Assembly (NCBI RefSeq): GCF_003131185.1
Contig: NZ_QFFU01000003.1
Coordinates: 1 to 64,000, forward strand
DNA length: 64,000 nt
Source: Pseudomonas ovata
GTDB lineage: Bacteria; Pseudomonadota; Gammaproteobacteria; Pseudomonadales; Pseudomonadaceae
Reading direction: 5' to 3'
The notes beneath the pieces are model-generated. The model did no database searches and was not told the origin of the DNA. It worked only from the letters and a program-made list of their open reading frames with translations. Within the stretch, counting starts at the first letter, position 1. Each line of letters starts with the position of its first letter. Positions 54,630 through 62,612 of this stretch are shown piece after piece. A program made the translations under genes and the position numbers.

Positions 54630-57239
54630 GTGCTTGAAGCCTACCGTAAACATATCGAAGAGCGTGCCGCCCAGGGCATCGTGCCCCAGCCGCTTAACGC
54701 CGAACAAACCGCAGGCCTGGTCGAGCTGCTGAAGAATCCCCCGGCTGGCGAAGAAGCTTTCCTTGTCGACCTGATCACCAACCGCGTACCACCAGGCGTT
54801 GACGAAGCGGCCTACGTCAAGGCCGGTTTCCTGTCTGCCCTGGCCAAGGGCGAAGTCACCTCCCCGCTGATCGACAAGAAGCGCGCCACCGAACTGCTCG
54901 GCACCATGCAGGGCGGCTACAACATCGCCACCCTGGTCGAACTGCTCGACGACGCCGATCTGGCCACCGTCGCTGCCGAACAGCTCAAGCACACCTTGCT
55001 GATGTTCGACGCCTTCCACGACGTAGCCGAAAAAGCCAAGGCCGGCAATGCCAATGCTCAGGCTGTCCTGCAATCGTGGGCCGATGGCGAGTGGTTCAAG
55101 AAGCGCCCGACCCTGGCCGACAAGATCAGCCTGCGCGTCTTCAAGGTCACCGGCGAAACCAACACCGACGACCTGTCGCCGGCGCCTGATGCCTGGTCGC
55201 GCCCGGACATCCCGCTGCACGCCCTGGCCATGCTGAAAATGGCCCGCGAAGGCATCGTGCCTGACGTGCAAGGCTCCATCGGCCCGATGAAGCAGATCGC
55301 CCAGATGTACGGCGACGGCTTCCCGGTCGCCTACGTCGGTGACGTGGTCGGTACCGGCTCCTCGCGCAAATCGGCGACCAACTCGGTGCTGTGGTTCTTC
55401 GGCGACGACATTCCGTACGTGCCGAACAAGCGTGCCGGCGGTTTCTGCTTCGGCACCAAGATCGCACCGATCTTCTACAACACCATGGAAGACGCCGGCG
55501 CCCTGCCGATCGAATTCGATGTCTCGAACATCAACATGGGTGACGTGATCGACCTGTACCCGCACCAGGGCAAGGTCTGCAAGCACGACAGCGAAGAAGT
55601 CATCACCACGTTCGAACTCAAGACCCCGGTCCTGCTGGACGAAGTCCGCGCCGGCGGCCGTATCCCGCTGATCGTCGGCCGCGGCCTGACCGAAAAGGCC
55701 CGTGCCGAACTGGGTCTGGGCCCGACCGACCTGTTCAAGCTGCCTGAAGCCCCGGTCGACACCGGCAAGGGCTACACCCTGGCACAGAAGATGGTCGGCA
55801 AGGCCTGCGGCCTGCCAGAAGGCAAAGGCGTGCGCCCTGGCACCTACTGCGAACCGAAGATGACCACCGTCGGTTCCCAGGACACCACCGGCCCGATGAC
55901 CCGCGACGAGCTGAAAGACCTGGCGTGCCTGGGCTTCTCTGCCGACCTGGTCATGCAGTCGTTCTGCCACACCGCGGCCTATCCAAAGCCGATCGACGTC
56001 ACCACCCACCACACCCTGCCGGATTTCATCCGCACACGTGGCGGCGTGTCCCTGCGTCCTGGCGACGGCATCATCCACAGCTGGCTGAACCGCATGCTGC
56101 TGCCTGACACCGTCGGCACCGGCGGCGACTCGCACACCCGCTTCCCGATCGGCATCTCCTTCCCGGCCGGTTCCGGCCTGGTCGCCTTCGCCGCCGCCAC
56201 CGGCGTGATGCCGCTGGACATGCCCGAGTCGATCCTGGTGCGCTTCAAAGGCAAGATGCAACCGGGCATCACCCTGCGTGACCTGGTCCATGCCATTCCT
56301 TACGTCGCCATCCAGAAAGGCCTGCTGACCGTCGAGAAGAAAGGCAAGATCAACGCCTTCTCCGGTCGCATCCTGGAAATCGAAGGCCTGGACGAACTGA
56401 CCGTCGAGCAGGCGTTCGAACTGTCCGACGCCTCGGCCGAGCGCTCGGCTGCCGGTTGCACCATCAAGCTGCCAGAGAAGCCGATCGCCGAGTACCTCAA
56501 GTCCAACATCACCCTGCTGCGCTGGATGATCAGCGAAGGCTACGGCGATGCGCGGACCATGGAGCGTCGTGCCCAGGCGATGGAAGCCTGGATCGCCAAC
56601 CCGCAACTGCTGGCTGCCGACCCGGACGCCGAATACGCCGAGATCATCGAGATCGACCTGGCGGACATCAAGGAGCCTGTGCTCTGCGCCCCGAACGACC
56701 CGGACGACGCCCGTCTGCTCTCCTCCGTACAGGGCGAGAAGATCGACGAAGTGTTCATCGGTTCGTGCATGACCAACATCGGCCACTTCCGCGCAGCGGG
56801 CAAGTTGCTGGACAAGGTCAAGGGCCAGTTGCCTACACGTCTGTGGCTGTCGCCGCCGACCAAGATGGACGCTCACCAGCTGACCGAAGAAGGCTACTAC
56901 GGCATCTACGGCAAGGCCGGCGCACGCATGGAAATGCCAGGCTGCTCGCTGTGCATGGGTAACCAGGCACGTGTAGAGCCGAACTCCACCGTGGTGTCGA
57001 CCTCGACCCGTAACTTCCCGAACCGTCTGGGCGACGGCGCCAATGTCTACCTGGCCTCGGCCGAGCTGGCATCGGTTGCCTCGATCCTGGGTCGCCTGCC
57101 GACCGTCGAGGAGTACATGGAATACGCCAATCAGATCGACACCATGGCAGCGGACGTGTACCGCTACCTGAGCTTCGACCAGATCGCCGAGTTCCGTGAA
57201 GCGGCCGCCAACGCCAACATCCCGGTCGTTCAAGCCTGA
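54630..57239 (+). CDS. acnB: Aconitate hydratase B
   Basis: 869 residues (E. coli AcnB has 865) beginning at GTG 54630, [20 protein letters not shown], with GAGGGTAATACT upstream. In-frame ATGs 99 bases earlier give a leader not found in homologues. The HEAT-like domain (1-160) is followed by the swivel and catalytic domains; the 4Fe-4S cysteines are in [11 protein letters not shown] and [13 protein letters not shown]. It converts citrate to isocitrate in the TCA cycle and is the main housekeeping aconitase. In Pseudomonas, acnB is a known target of iron-responsive sRNAs (PrrF). A terminator follows. Confidence 0.97.
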   Translation: MLEAYRKHIEERAAQGIVPQPLNAEQTAGLVELLKNPPAGEEAFLVDLITNRVPPGVDEAAYVKAGFLSALAKGEVTSPLIDKKRATELLGTMQGGYNIATLVELLDDADLATVAAEQLKHTLLMFDAFHDVAEKAKAGNANAQAVLQSWADGEWFKKRPTLADKISLRVFKVTGETNTDDLSPAPDAWSRPDIPLHALAMLKMAREGIVPDVQGSIGPMKQIAQMYGDGFPVAYVGDVVGTGSSRKSATNSVLWFFGDDIPYVPNKRAGGFCFGTKIAPIFYNTMEDAGALPIEFDVSNINMGDVIDLYPHQGKVCKHDSEEVITTFELKTPVLLDEVRAGGRIPLIVGRGLTEKARAELGLGPTDLFKLPEAPVDTGKGYTLAQKMVGKACGLPEGKGVRPGTYCEPKMTTVGSQDTTGPMTRDELKDLACLGFSADLVMQSFCHTAAYPKPIDVTTHHTLPDFIRTRGGVSLRPGDGIIHSWLNRMLLPDTVGTGGDSHTRFPIGISFPAGSGLVAFAAATGVMPLDMPESILVRFKGKMQPGITLRDLVHAIPYVAIQKGLLTVEKKGKINAFSGRILEIEGLDELTVEQAFELSDASAERSAAGCTIKLPEKPIAEYLKSNITLLRWMISEGYGDARTMERRAQAMEAWIANPQLLAADPDAEYAEIIEIDLADIKEPVLCAPNDPDDARLLSSVQGEKIDEVFIGSCMTNIGHFRAAGKLLDKVKGQLPTRLWLSPPTKMDAHQLTEEGYYGIYGKAGARMEMPGCSLCMGNQARVEPNSTVVSTSTRNFPNRLGDGANVYLASAELASVASILGRLPTVEEYMEYANQIDTMAADVYRYLSFDQIAEFREAAANANIPVVQA

Positions 57240-57258
57240 TTGACTGACCTGGCGTAAT

Positions 57259-57289
57259 AAAAAACCCCGCACGCGTGCGGGGTTTTTTT
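57259..57289. terminator. Bidirectional rho-independent terminator after acnB
   Basis: CCCCGCACGCGTGCGGGG is a perfect palindrome flanked by A and T runs on both sides, 20 bases after the acnB stop. It can end transcripts from both directions, including that of the minus-strand PAS gene. Confidence 0.92.
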
Positions 57290-57355
57290 ATGCCCTGAAA
57301 ACCGGCGCCAGGCCATTTGCCGCGTACCAAGATGGCGAATGATCCCCTACCCAGG

Positions 57356-58342
57356 TCAGGGTGCCCTTTTCTTATGCACCAGCATCGTCTGAATCTGCTG
57401 GGTCGCATGCCGGGTGCTTTCGGCGAGTTTCTTGACCTCATCGGCCACCACCGCAAAACCTCGCCCCACATCCCCGGCACGCGCCGCCTCGATGGCAGCA
57501 TTCAGGGCCAGCAGGTTGGTCTGGTCGGCAATACCCTTGATGACGCCGACCACCGTGGATATCTGCCCGTAGGTGGCGTCGTTGTGCTCCAGCATCTGTG
57601 CATGACTGGCCTTGGCCGAGCGTTCGTCGCTGATGTCGCGCACCGCGCCCATCACCCGTTGCAGCACACCGCGCTCGTCACGGATAGCCCGGCCACGCTC
57701 GCGGCACCAGATATAGCCGCGGCTCTTGTGGCGCATGCGAAATTCGAACACGTACTCGCCGCTGCCGCCGGGGGCGACGATTTCACGCTCGAAGATGGCC
57801 ATGACACCCGGCAGGTCGTCGGGGTGCGAGATATTGACCTGAGTGTCCCAGCCGTCGGGCAGTTCGTGCGGGGCATAGCCCATCAAGGTGCGAAACGGGT
57901 CGGAGATGCGCATCAGGCTCGCCGGATCGTCGATGCGGCCATTGGCAACCCGAATGTCCCAGAAGCCTTCGGTCATGGTCGATTGCAACAAGGTCCAGGC
58001 CCGCTGCTCTTGCTGAGCCGCCTGCACGCGCTCGTGCAATTGACGATTTTCGTCCTGCAAGGCCTGAACCTGCTGTTGCAGACACAAGTGTTCGGACTCC
58101 AGCGCCTGGCGCGCCTCATGCTCGCTGCACAATTGTGCCTGCAGTGCGGCCTGCCCGGCAGCTTCCTGGCCGACCCGCTCGCGCAAGCCAGCGTGCTGAT
58201 CAGCCAGTTGCGCCAGATCATCAAGCACGGCCGGAAAACGCTGCAAGGTCGTCCCCTGCACCTCACCCACCGGCTGACCGGCGGCGATGCGTTGCAGCAC
58301 CCGCCGGAGCTCATCAACCCACGTAGTGTTCTTGAAAAACAT
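57356..58342 (-). CDS. Soluble PAS protein with a minimal chemoreceptor signalling hairpin
   Basis: 328 residues, no membrane segment or HAMP domain. Residues about 40-115 form a coiled coil ([20 protein letters not shown]). A PAS_3 domain follows at about 120-250 (EGFWDIRV...[13 protein letters not shown]... [15 protein letters not shown]). The last 75 residues contain the chemoreceptor tip, [20 protein letters not shown] then [20 protein letters not shown], the part that binds CheA and CheW. Ordinary receptors have about 250 residues of signalling helices; here only some 30 residues flank the tip on either side. It may form a very short cytoplasmic receptor or act as a competitor. Signal and output are unknown. 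Confidence 0.82.
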   Translation of the reverse strand: MFFKNTTWVDELRRVLQRIAAGQPVGEVQGTTLQRFPAVLDDLAQLADQHAGLRERVGQEAAGQAALQAQLCSEHEARQALESEHLCLQQQVQALQDENRQLHERVQAAQQEQRAWTLLQSTMTEGFWDIRVANGRIDDPASLMRISDPFRTLMGYAPHELPDGWDTQVNISHPDDLPGVMAIFEREIVAPGGSGEYVFEFRMRHKSRGYIWCRERGRAIRDERGVLQRVMGAVRDISDERSAKASHAQMLEHNDATYGQISTVVGVIKGIADQTNLLALNAAIEAARAGDVGRGFAVVADEVKKLAESTRHATQQIQTMLVHKKRAP

Positions 58343-58504
58343 CGGTGCACTCCGGACATAAAGACTTCAACGCCAATCTGATCCCGGATCGCCCCCCGCG
58401 TGCATGTGCATGGCTGCCAACCTGCTTGCATCGCCCTGCCAAAGTGGCGGATAGGCAAGACCCCGACACAGGGTCAGGGTCTTGGGTCAATCACGGCAGG
58501 CCCT

Positions 58505-59464
58505 TCAGCCGTTGCGGATCACCGCCTGCAAGACGTGCTTGAAGGTGTCGATCTGCGCCTGACTGAACTGGCTGAACACCTTGTCTTGCTGTTCGCGGGC
58601 AATGCTCCACAGCCCCTCGGTCTCGTCCACGCCCTTGGGCGTCAGGCACACGCGCTCGTCGCGGTCGCACACCAGCCCCTTGCGTCGCAGGTTGGCCACG
58701 GCCTCGTCGATTTCGCGGACCGGCATTGCCACTTCGCGTTGCAGTTCGCTCAGGGCCAGCCCTGCATCGTTTTCCAGCACCATCAGCATGCGCGCCTCAC
58801 TGGTGCGCAACCCGGTGGACAACTGGCGCGGCTGGTAACCGGCCTGATAGGCCCGCAGCGCCTGGGTCATCAGGTAATACAGGTTGTGCTGCAGGCGGCC
58901 CTGGAAGTGGCTGCTCGGTGGCTGGCCTTCTTCTCTTTTGGTCATCCGCGTGTGCGGCAGCACCATCGAGTAGGCACCCTGGTGATACAGCAAGGGCGAG
59001 CGGCCAAAGTCGTCGAAGGCCACCACCTTGCCGATCAGGATCCAGTGATCGCCGCCGTCGATCTGCTGGTATTTCTCGCAGTCGAAACGCGCCGAACAGT
59101 CAGCCAGCAAGGGCGAGCCGCCCACACCCGGCTCATGCTCGATACCGGCAAAGCGGTCGTCCTTGGGTCGGGCAAAATTGTTCGACACATCAATCTGGTC
59201 GGCCGCCAGGATGTTCACCGCAAAGTGCGAGGCCTCGGCGAACACTTCATGGCTGGTAGAGCGCTTGTCCAGGCTCCAGAGGATCAACGGCGGGTCCAGC
59301 GACACCGAGTTGAAACTGTTGGCGGTGACGCCGACCTTCTGGCCGGCTTCGGTGGCGGCGGTGATCACCGTGACGCCGGTGGCGAAGTTGCCCAGGGCAC
59401 GGCGAAACGCGCGGCCGTCCAGCGGGTTGTTGGCGGCAGGTGCAGCAGTGGCTGATTCGGACAT
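58505..59464 (-). CDS. 4-hydroxyphenylacetate 3-hydroxylase, flavin reductase component (C1 type)
   Basis: 319 residues from MSESATAAPAANNPLDG with GGGAG upstream. The N-terminal flavin reductase domain (about 18-175; ALGNFATGVTVITAATEAGQ, VTANSFNSVSLDPPLILWSL) is fused to a C-terminal MarR-like winged-helix domain (about 200-318; STGLRTSEARMLMVLENDAG, LRRKGLVCDRDERVCLTPKG). This fusion is the hallmark of the Acinetobacter baumannii C1 reductase, in which the MarR-like domain is inhibitory until 4-hydroxyphenylacetate binds. It supplies reduced FMN to the oxygenase encoded 75 bp upstream in the same operon. Confidence 0.9.
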   Translation of the reverse strand: MSESATAAPAANNPLDGRAFRRALGNFATGVTVITAATEAGQKVGVTANSFNSVSLDPPLILWSLDKRSTSHEVFAEASHFAVNILAADQIDVSNNFARPKDDRFAGIEHEPGVGGSPLLADCSARFDCEKYQQIDGGDHWILIGKVVAFDDFGRSPLLYHQGAYSMVLPHTRMTKREEGQPPSSHFQGRLQHNLYYLMTQALRAYQAGYQPRQLSTGLRTSEARMLMVLENDAGLALSELQREVAMPVREIDEAVANLRRKGLVCDRDERVCLTPKGVDETEGLWSIAREQQDKVFSQFSQAQIDTFKHVLQAVIRNG

Positions 59465-59539
59465 GCAAGACTCCCGGGCAGCGCTCGACACGCTGCCCTG
59501 CTGACGATTTTTATGAGAATGAAGGGAGGACGCCGCGGA

Positions 59540-60709
59540 TCAGGCCAGCGACGGATCGGGCTCCAGGCCCATCAGTTCACGACCCAGAATCTGCGCACAG
59601 ACGTCATAGTCGGTGTAGGCGTGCGCGCCGGTCATGTGCACGTCGCGGAACAAGCGCTGCATCTCGTTGCTTTCGTACCAGGCGGTGCCGCCGGCGGCTT
59701 CGAACAGGCGGTCCACGGCCTGGATGCACATCTTGACCGCGTAGGCCTGGTTGGTGCGCCAGAAGGCCAGGGTTTCACGCGCCGGGTACTGGTGACGCTC
59801 GCTATGGTCAGCATGTTCCTCCCAGGTCTTTTCCAGAAAAGCCCGTGCAGCCGCCACCTGATGGGTCGACTCGGCCAGGCGCATCAGCGCAGGCGTGGCG
59901 GCGCCCACCGAGGCACCGGTGTAGGCGCGCACACGGTTCTGGGTCTTTTCGCGGAAGGCCACCAGCATGCGCTCGGCAACGCCCAGGCTGATGGTCGAAA
60001 AGCCACTGGCGAAATACGGGCGGTACGGCGAATAGAAGATCTTGCTGTCCGGGTACAGGCCAAAACCTGCGGACTTGCCTTCCATCATGTCCTTGGCTTT
60101 CTCGATGCGGTACTCGGGCACGAATACGTTGTCGATGATCAAGGTCTTGGTGCCGCTGCCCTTCATGCCGGCGGCGTACCAGTCATCACGAATCTCATAG
60201 TCGCTGCGCGGCAATACAGCGAAGCAGTAGTCCTGGGTGCCTTCGGCGTTCTTGCGCCGAAAACCGACGATGGCCCACTCGGCATGGTCGCTGCCGCTGC
60301 TCCAGCCCATCTCGCCGCTGAACATCACGCCGCCCTCGGTCTCTTCGGTGCGGCCGAACGGCGCCACGCTGCTGCTGGCGGTGGCGTCGCGATCTTCGCC
60401 CCAGACTTCATCCTGCAGGCGGGACGAGAACATGGCCAGTTGGTGACTGTGGGTGCACAGCAGGCTCATGGCCCAGGCGGTGCTGGCACAGGCGCCGGCC
60501 AGCAGGGCGATGCAATCACCGAACTGTGGCAGGGAAATCTCCAGGCCACCGTAATGGCGCGGCTGGAAGGCACGGTGCAGGCCGATGCGCTTGAGCATGG
60601 CGATGTTCTCGTCAGGCACCTGGCGGTCCTTCTCGGCCTGGGCGGCATTGGCCGCGATGGCTGGCAGGATTGCACGCAGGTCTTCGAGCAGCGGATTGGG
60701 CTTTTTCAT
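59540..60709 (-). CDS. 4-hydroxyphenylacetate 3-hydroxylase, oxygenase component (C2 type)
   Basis: 389 residues from MKKPNPLLEDLRAILPAIAA; a longer in-frame extension to 60895 would read through the promoter region. Acyl-CoA-dehydrogenase-like flavin monooxygenase closely resembling A. baumannii C2: ENIAMLKRIGLHRAFQPRHY, LLCTHSHQLAMFS and ATASSSVAPFG (His120 and Ser146 equivalents), EYRIEKAKDMMEGKSAGFGL, and MTGAHAYTDYDVCAQILGRE near the end (His396 equivalent). With the reductase it makes homoprotocatechuate, the substrate of HpaD. It differs from the HpaB family used by enteric bacteria. Confidence 0.92.
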   Translation of the reverse strand: MKKPNPLLEDLRAILPAIAANAAQAEKDRQVPDENIAMLKRIGLHRAFQPRHYGGLEISLPQFGDCIALLAGACASTAWAMSLLCTHSHQLAMFSSRLQDEVWGEDRDATASSSVAPFGRTEETEGGVMFSGEMGWSSGSDHAEWAIVGFRRKNAEGTQDYCFAVLPRSDYEIRDDWYAAGMKGSGTKTLIIDNVFVPEYRIEKAKDMMEGKSAGFGLYPDSKIFYSPYRPYFASGFSTISLGVAERMLVAFREKTQNRVRAYTGASVGAATPALMRLAESTHQVAAARAFLEKTWEEHADHSERHQYPARETLAFWRTNQAYAVKMCIQAVDRLFEAAGGTAWYESNEMQRLFRDVHMTGAHAYTDYDVCAQILGRELMGLEPDPSLA

Positions 60710-60831
60710 GAGGGGGCTCTGCTTATTATTGGAAAACGCTTTGCGGGCTGGCGCATCGGGCATCACCTTGAAGGTATTGCCCTGCCACCCGAACACGACT
60801 TCAGTATGGGCGTCGCCCACGCCGTGGAAAA

Positions 60832-60856
60832 TGCACCTTCCACATGGAAGATTGCA
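60832..60856. promoter_or_regulatory. Inverted repeat in the divergent hydroxylase / dehydrogenase promoter region
   Basis: TGCACCTTCC-ACAT-GGAAGATTGCA is an imperfect dyad with 10- and 11-base arms in the middle of the 303-bp region between the oxygenase (-) and aldehyde dehydrogenase (+) genes. It is a candidate operator for a shared regulator. No clear promoter boxes were identified in the rest of the region. Confidence 0.4.
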
Positions 60857-61012
60857 CTTTTCATAGCGTGCGTCCCTGCATTGGCCTGCTTCCATCTGGC
60901 AGGCAGAGACAAGCCCGGGTCAGGGACGATCAAGATTGCCGGCCAGCCGAAAAGTACCCTGAACGCCTGCGACTTTCCCTTTCTGCCGCCGCTGCTGCCC
61001 GAGGTACATTGC

Positions 61013-62500
61013 ATGTCCGATATTCAACTGCTTCCCCAGGTCCAGGCCTTTCTGGACCGTGACCATGGCCTGTTCATCGATGGCCGCCACGTTGCTGCGC
61101 ACGGCAGCGAGAAAATCGACGTGGTCAGCCCGGCCAACGCCCAGGTCATCTCGCGGGTCAGCAATGCCAACAGCGAGGACATCGACGCGGCGGTGGCCTC
61201 GGCGCGCCAGGGTTTCAAGACCTGGTCACAGACAGCACCGGCGGTGCGCAGCAGCGTACTGCACAAGCTGGCCGACCTGATGGAGCAGCATGGCGAAGAG
61301 CTGGCGCAGATCGAGACCCTGCAATCGGGCAAGATCATTCAGATCTCGCGGGCCTTCGAAGTCGGCATGGCCGCCAATTTCCTGCGCTATTTCGCCGGCT
61401 GGGCGACCAAGATCACCGGGCAGACCATCACCCCGTCATTGCCATCATTCAACGGTGAGCAGTACACCGCCTACACCCTGCGCCAGCCGATCGGCGTGGT
61501 CGTCGGCATCGTGCCGTGGAACTTCTCGACCATGATCGCCATCTGGAAACTGGCCTCGGCGCTGACCACCGGCTGCAGCGTGATCATCAAGCCGAGCGAG
61601 TTCACCCCGCTGACCATCCTGCGCATCGCTGAACTGGGCATGCAGGCCGGGCTGCCGGCCGGCGCGCTGAACGTGGTAACCGGCATGGGCAAGGTCGGCC
61701 AGGCGCTGATCGAACACTCGGGCACCGACAAGGTGTCGTTCACCGGCTCTGTACCGACCGGCATCGCAGTGGGCAAGACGGCCTTTGGCGCCAACCTGAC
61801 CCGTGCCACGCTGGAGCTGGGCGGCAAGAACTCGGTAGGTTTCCTGGCCGATGTGGACATCGACAAGGCGGTCAACGGCGCCATTGAAGCCGGTTTCCTG
61901 CATTCGGGGCAGATCTGTGCAGCAGCCGAGCGCTTCTTTGCGCCGCGTCACCGTATCGATGAACTGATGGACAAGCTGTCGCTGCGCCTCAAGGCCTTGA
62001 AGATCGGCTCGCCGCTGGATGAAAGCACCGAGTTCGGACCGGTCACCAATCGTGTCCACCAACAGAAACTGGGCGCGTTCTTTGACAAGGCGCGCGCCGA
62101 ACACTGCACCATCGTGCATGGCGGCCGGCTGATCGAGCGTGAGGGGTTCTATGTCGAGCCGACCGTGATCCTGGCCAACTCGGTGAACGACAGTCTGCTC
62201 AACGAAGAAACCTTCGGCCCCATCGCCACCTTCCTGCCATATGACGACGAGGAGGAAATGCTGGCCCTGATGAACAACACCCCTTACGGGCTGAGCGCCA
62301 GCCTGTGGACCAACGACCTGGGCAAGGCCATGCGCATGGTGCCACGCATCGAAGCCGGCACCGTGTGGGTCAACATGCACACCCTGCTCGACCCGGCCGT
62401 GCCGTTTGGCGGCATCAAAGCCTCAGGTATCGGCCGTGAGTTCGGCGAGGCGTTCATCGATGATTACACCGAGCTCAAATCGGTGATGATCCGCTACTGA
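61013..62500 (+). CDS. Phenylacetaldehyde dehydrogenase-like aldehyde dehydrogenase
   Basis: 495 residues from MSDIQLLPQVQAFLDRDHGL with GAGG upstream. The open frame extends far upstream but only antisense to the oxygenase gene. NAD-dependent ALDH with VGIVPWNFSTMIAIWKLASA, catalytic Glu in LELGGKNSV and catalytic Cys in HSGQICAAAERFF. It resembles PadA/FeaB/StyD enzymes that oxidise phenylacetaldehyde and 4-hydroxyphenylacetaldehyde to the acids. Divergent from the 4-hydroxyphenylacetate hydroxylase, it would supply its substrate from tyramine or related aldehydes. Substrate preference is inferred from similarity and context. Confidence 0.87.
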   Translation: MSDIQLLPQVQAFLDRDHGLFIDGRHVAAHGSEKIDVVSPANAQVISRVSNANSEDIDAAVASARQGFKTWSQTAPAVRSSVLHKLADLMEQHGEELAQIETLQSGKIIQISRAFEVGMAANFLRYFAGWATKITGQTITPSLPSFNGEQYTAYTLRQPIGVVVGIVPWNFSTMIAIWKLASALTTGCSVIIKPSEFTPLTILRIAELGMQAGLPAGALNVVTGMGKVGQALIEHSGTDKVSFTGSVPTGIAVGKTAFGANLTRATLELGGKNSVGFLADVDIDKAVNGAIEAGFLHSGQICAAAERFFAPRHRIDELMDKLSLRLKALKIGSPLDESTEFGPVTNRVHQQKLGAFFDKARAEHCTIVHGGRLIEREGFYVEPTVILANSVNDSLLNEETFGPIATFLPYDDEEEMLALMNNTPYGLSASLWTNDLGKAMRMVPRIEAGTVWVNMHTLLDPAVPFGGIKASGIGREFGEAFIDDYTELKSVMIRY

Positions 62501-62523
62501 TCGAGACGTGCTGTAGCGCCTTG

Positions 62524-62612
62524 GCAGGAGCGACCGGGCGGTGAACCGCTTTGGCCGTAAAGGGCATGGCACAGGCGTGTGGTGCGCCCTTCCCGGCTAA
62601 AGCCGGTCCTAC
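62524..62612. repeat. Degenerate REP-like sequence between convergent genes
   Basis: GGCAGGAGCGACC at the left and CCCGGCTAAAGCCGGTCCTAC at the right (split by CGGCT/AGCCG pairing) have the make-up of a Pseudomonas REP pair, with TGGCCGTAAAGGGCATGGC between. It overlaps the last codons of the minus-strand kinase gene and may serve as terminator. Confidence 0.5.

Noticed and set aside
54408..57272. A 954-residue open frame on the minus strand opposite acnB
   Set aside because: It is an antisense shadow created by high GC at third codon positions; acnB on the plus strand has all aconitase motifs and full length.
59513..62500. Apparent 995-residue plus-strand fusion protein ending in an aldehyde dehydrogenase
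   Set aside because: The first 500 residues are antisense to the C2 oxygenase and its promoter region. The aldehyde dehydrogenase starts at 61013 with its own ribosome-binding site and normal length.
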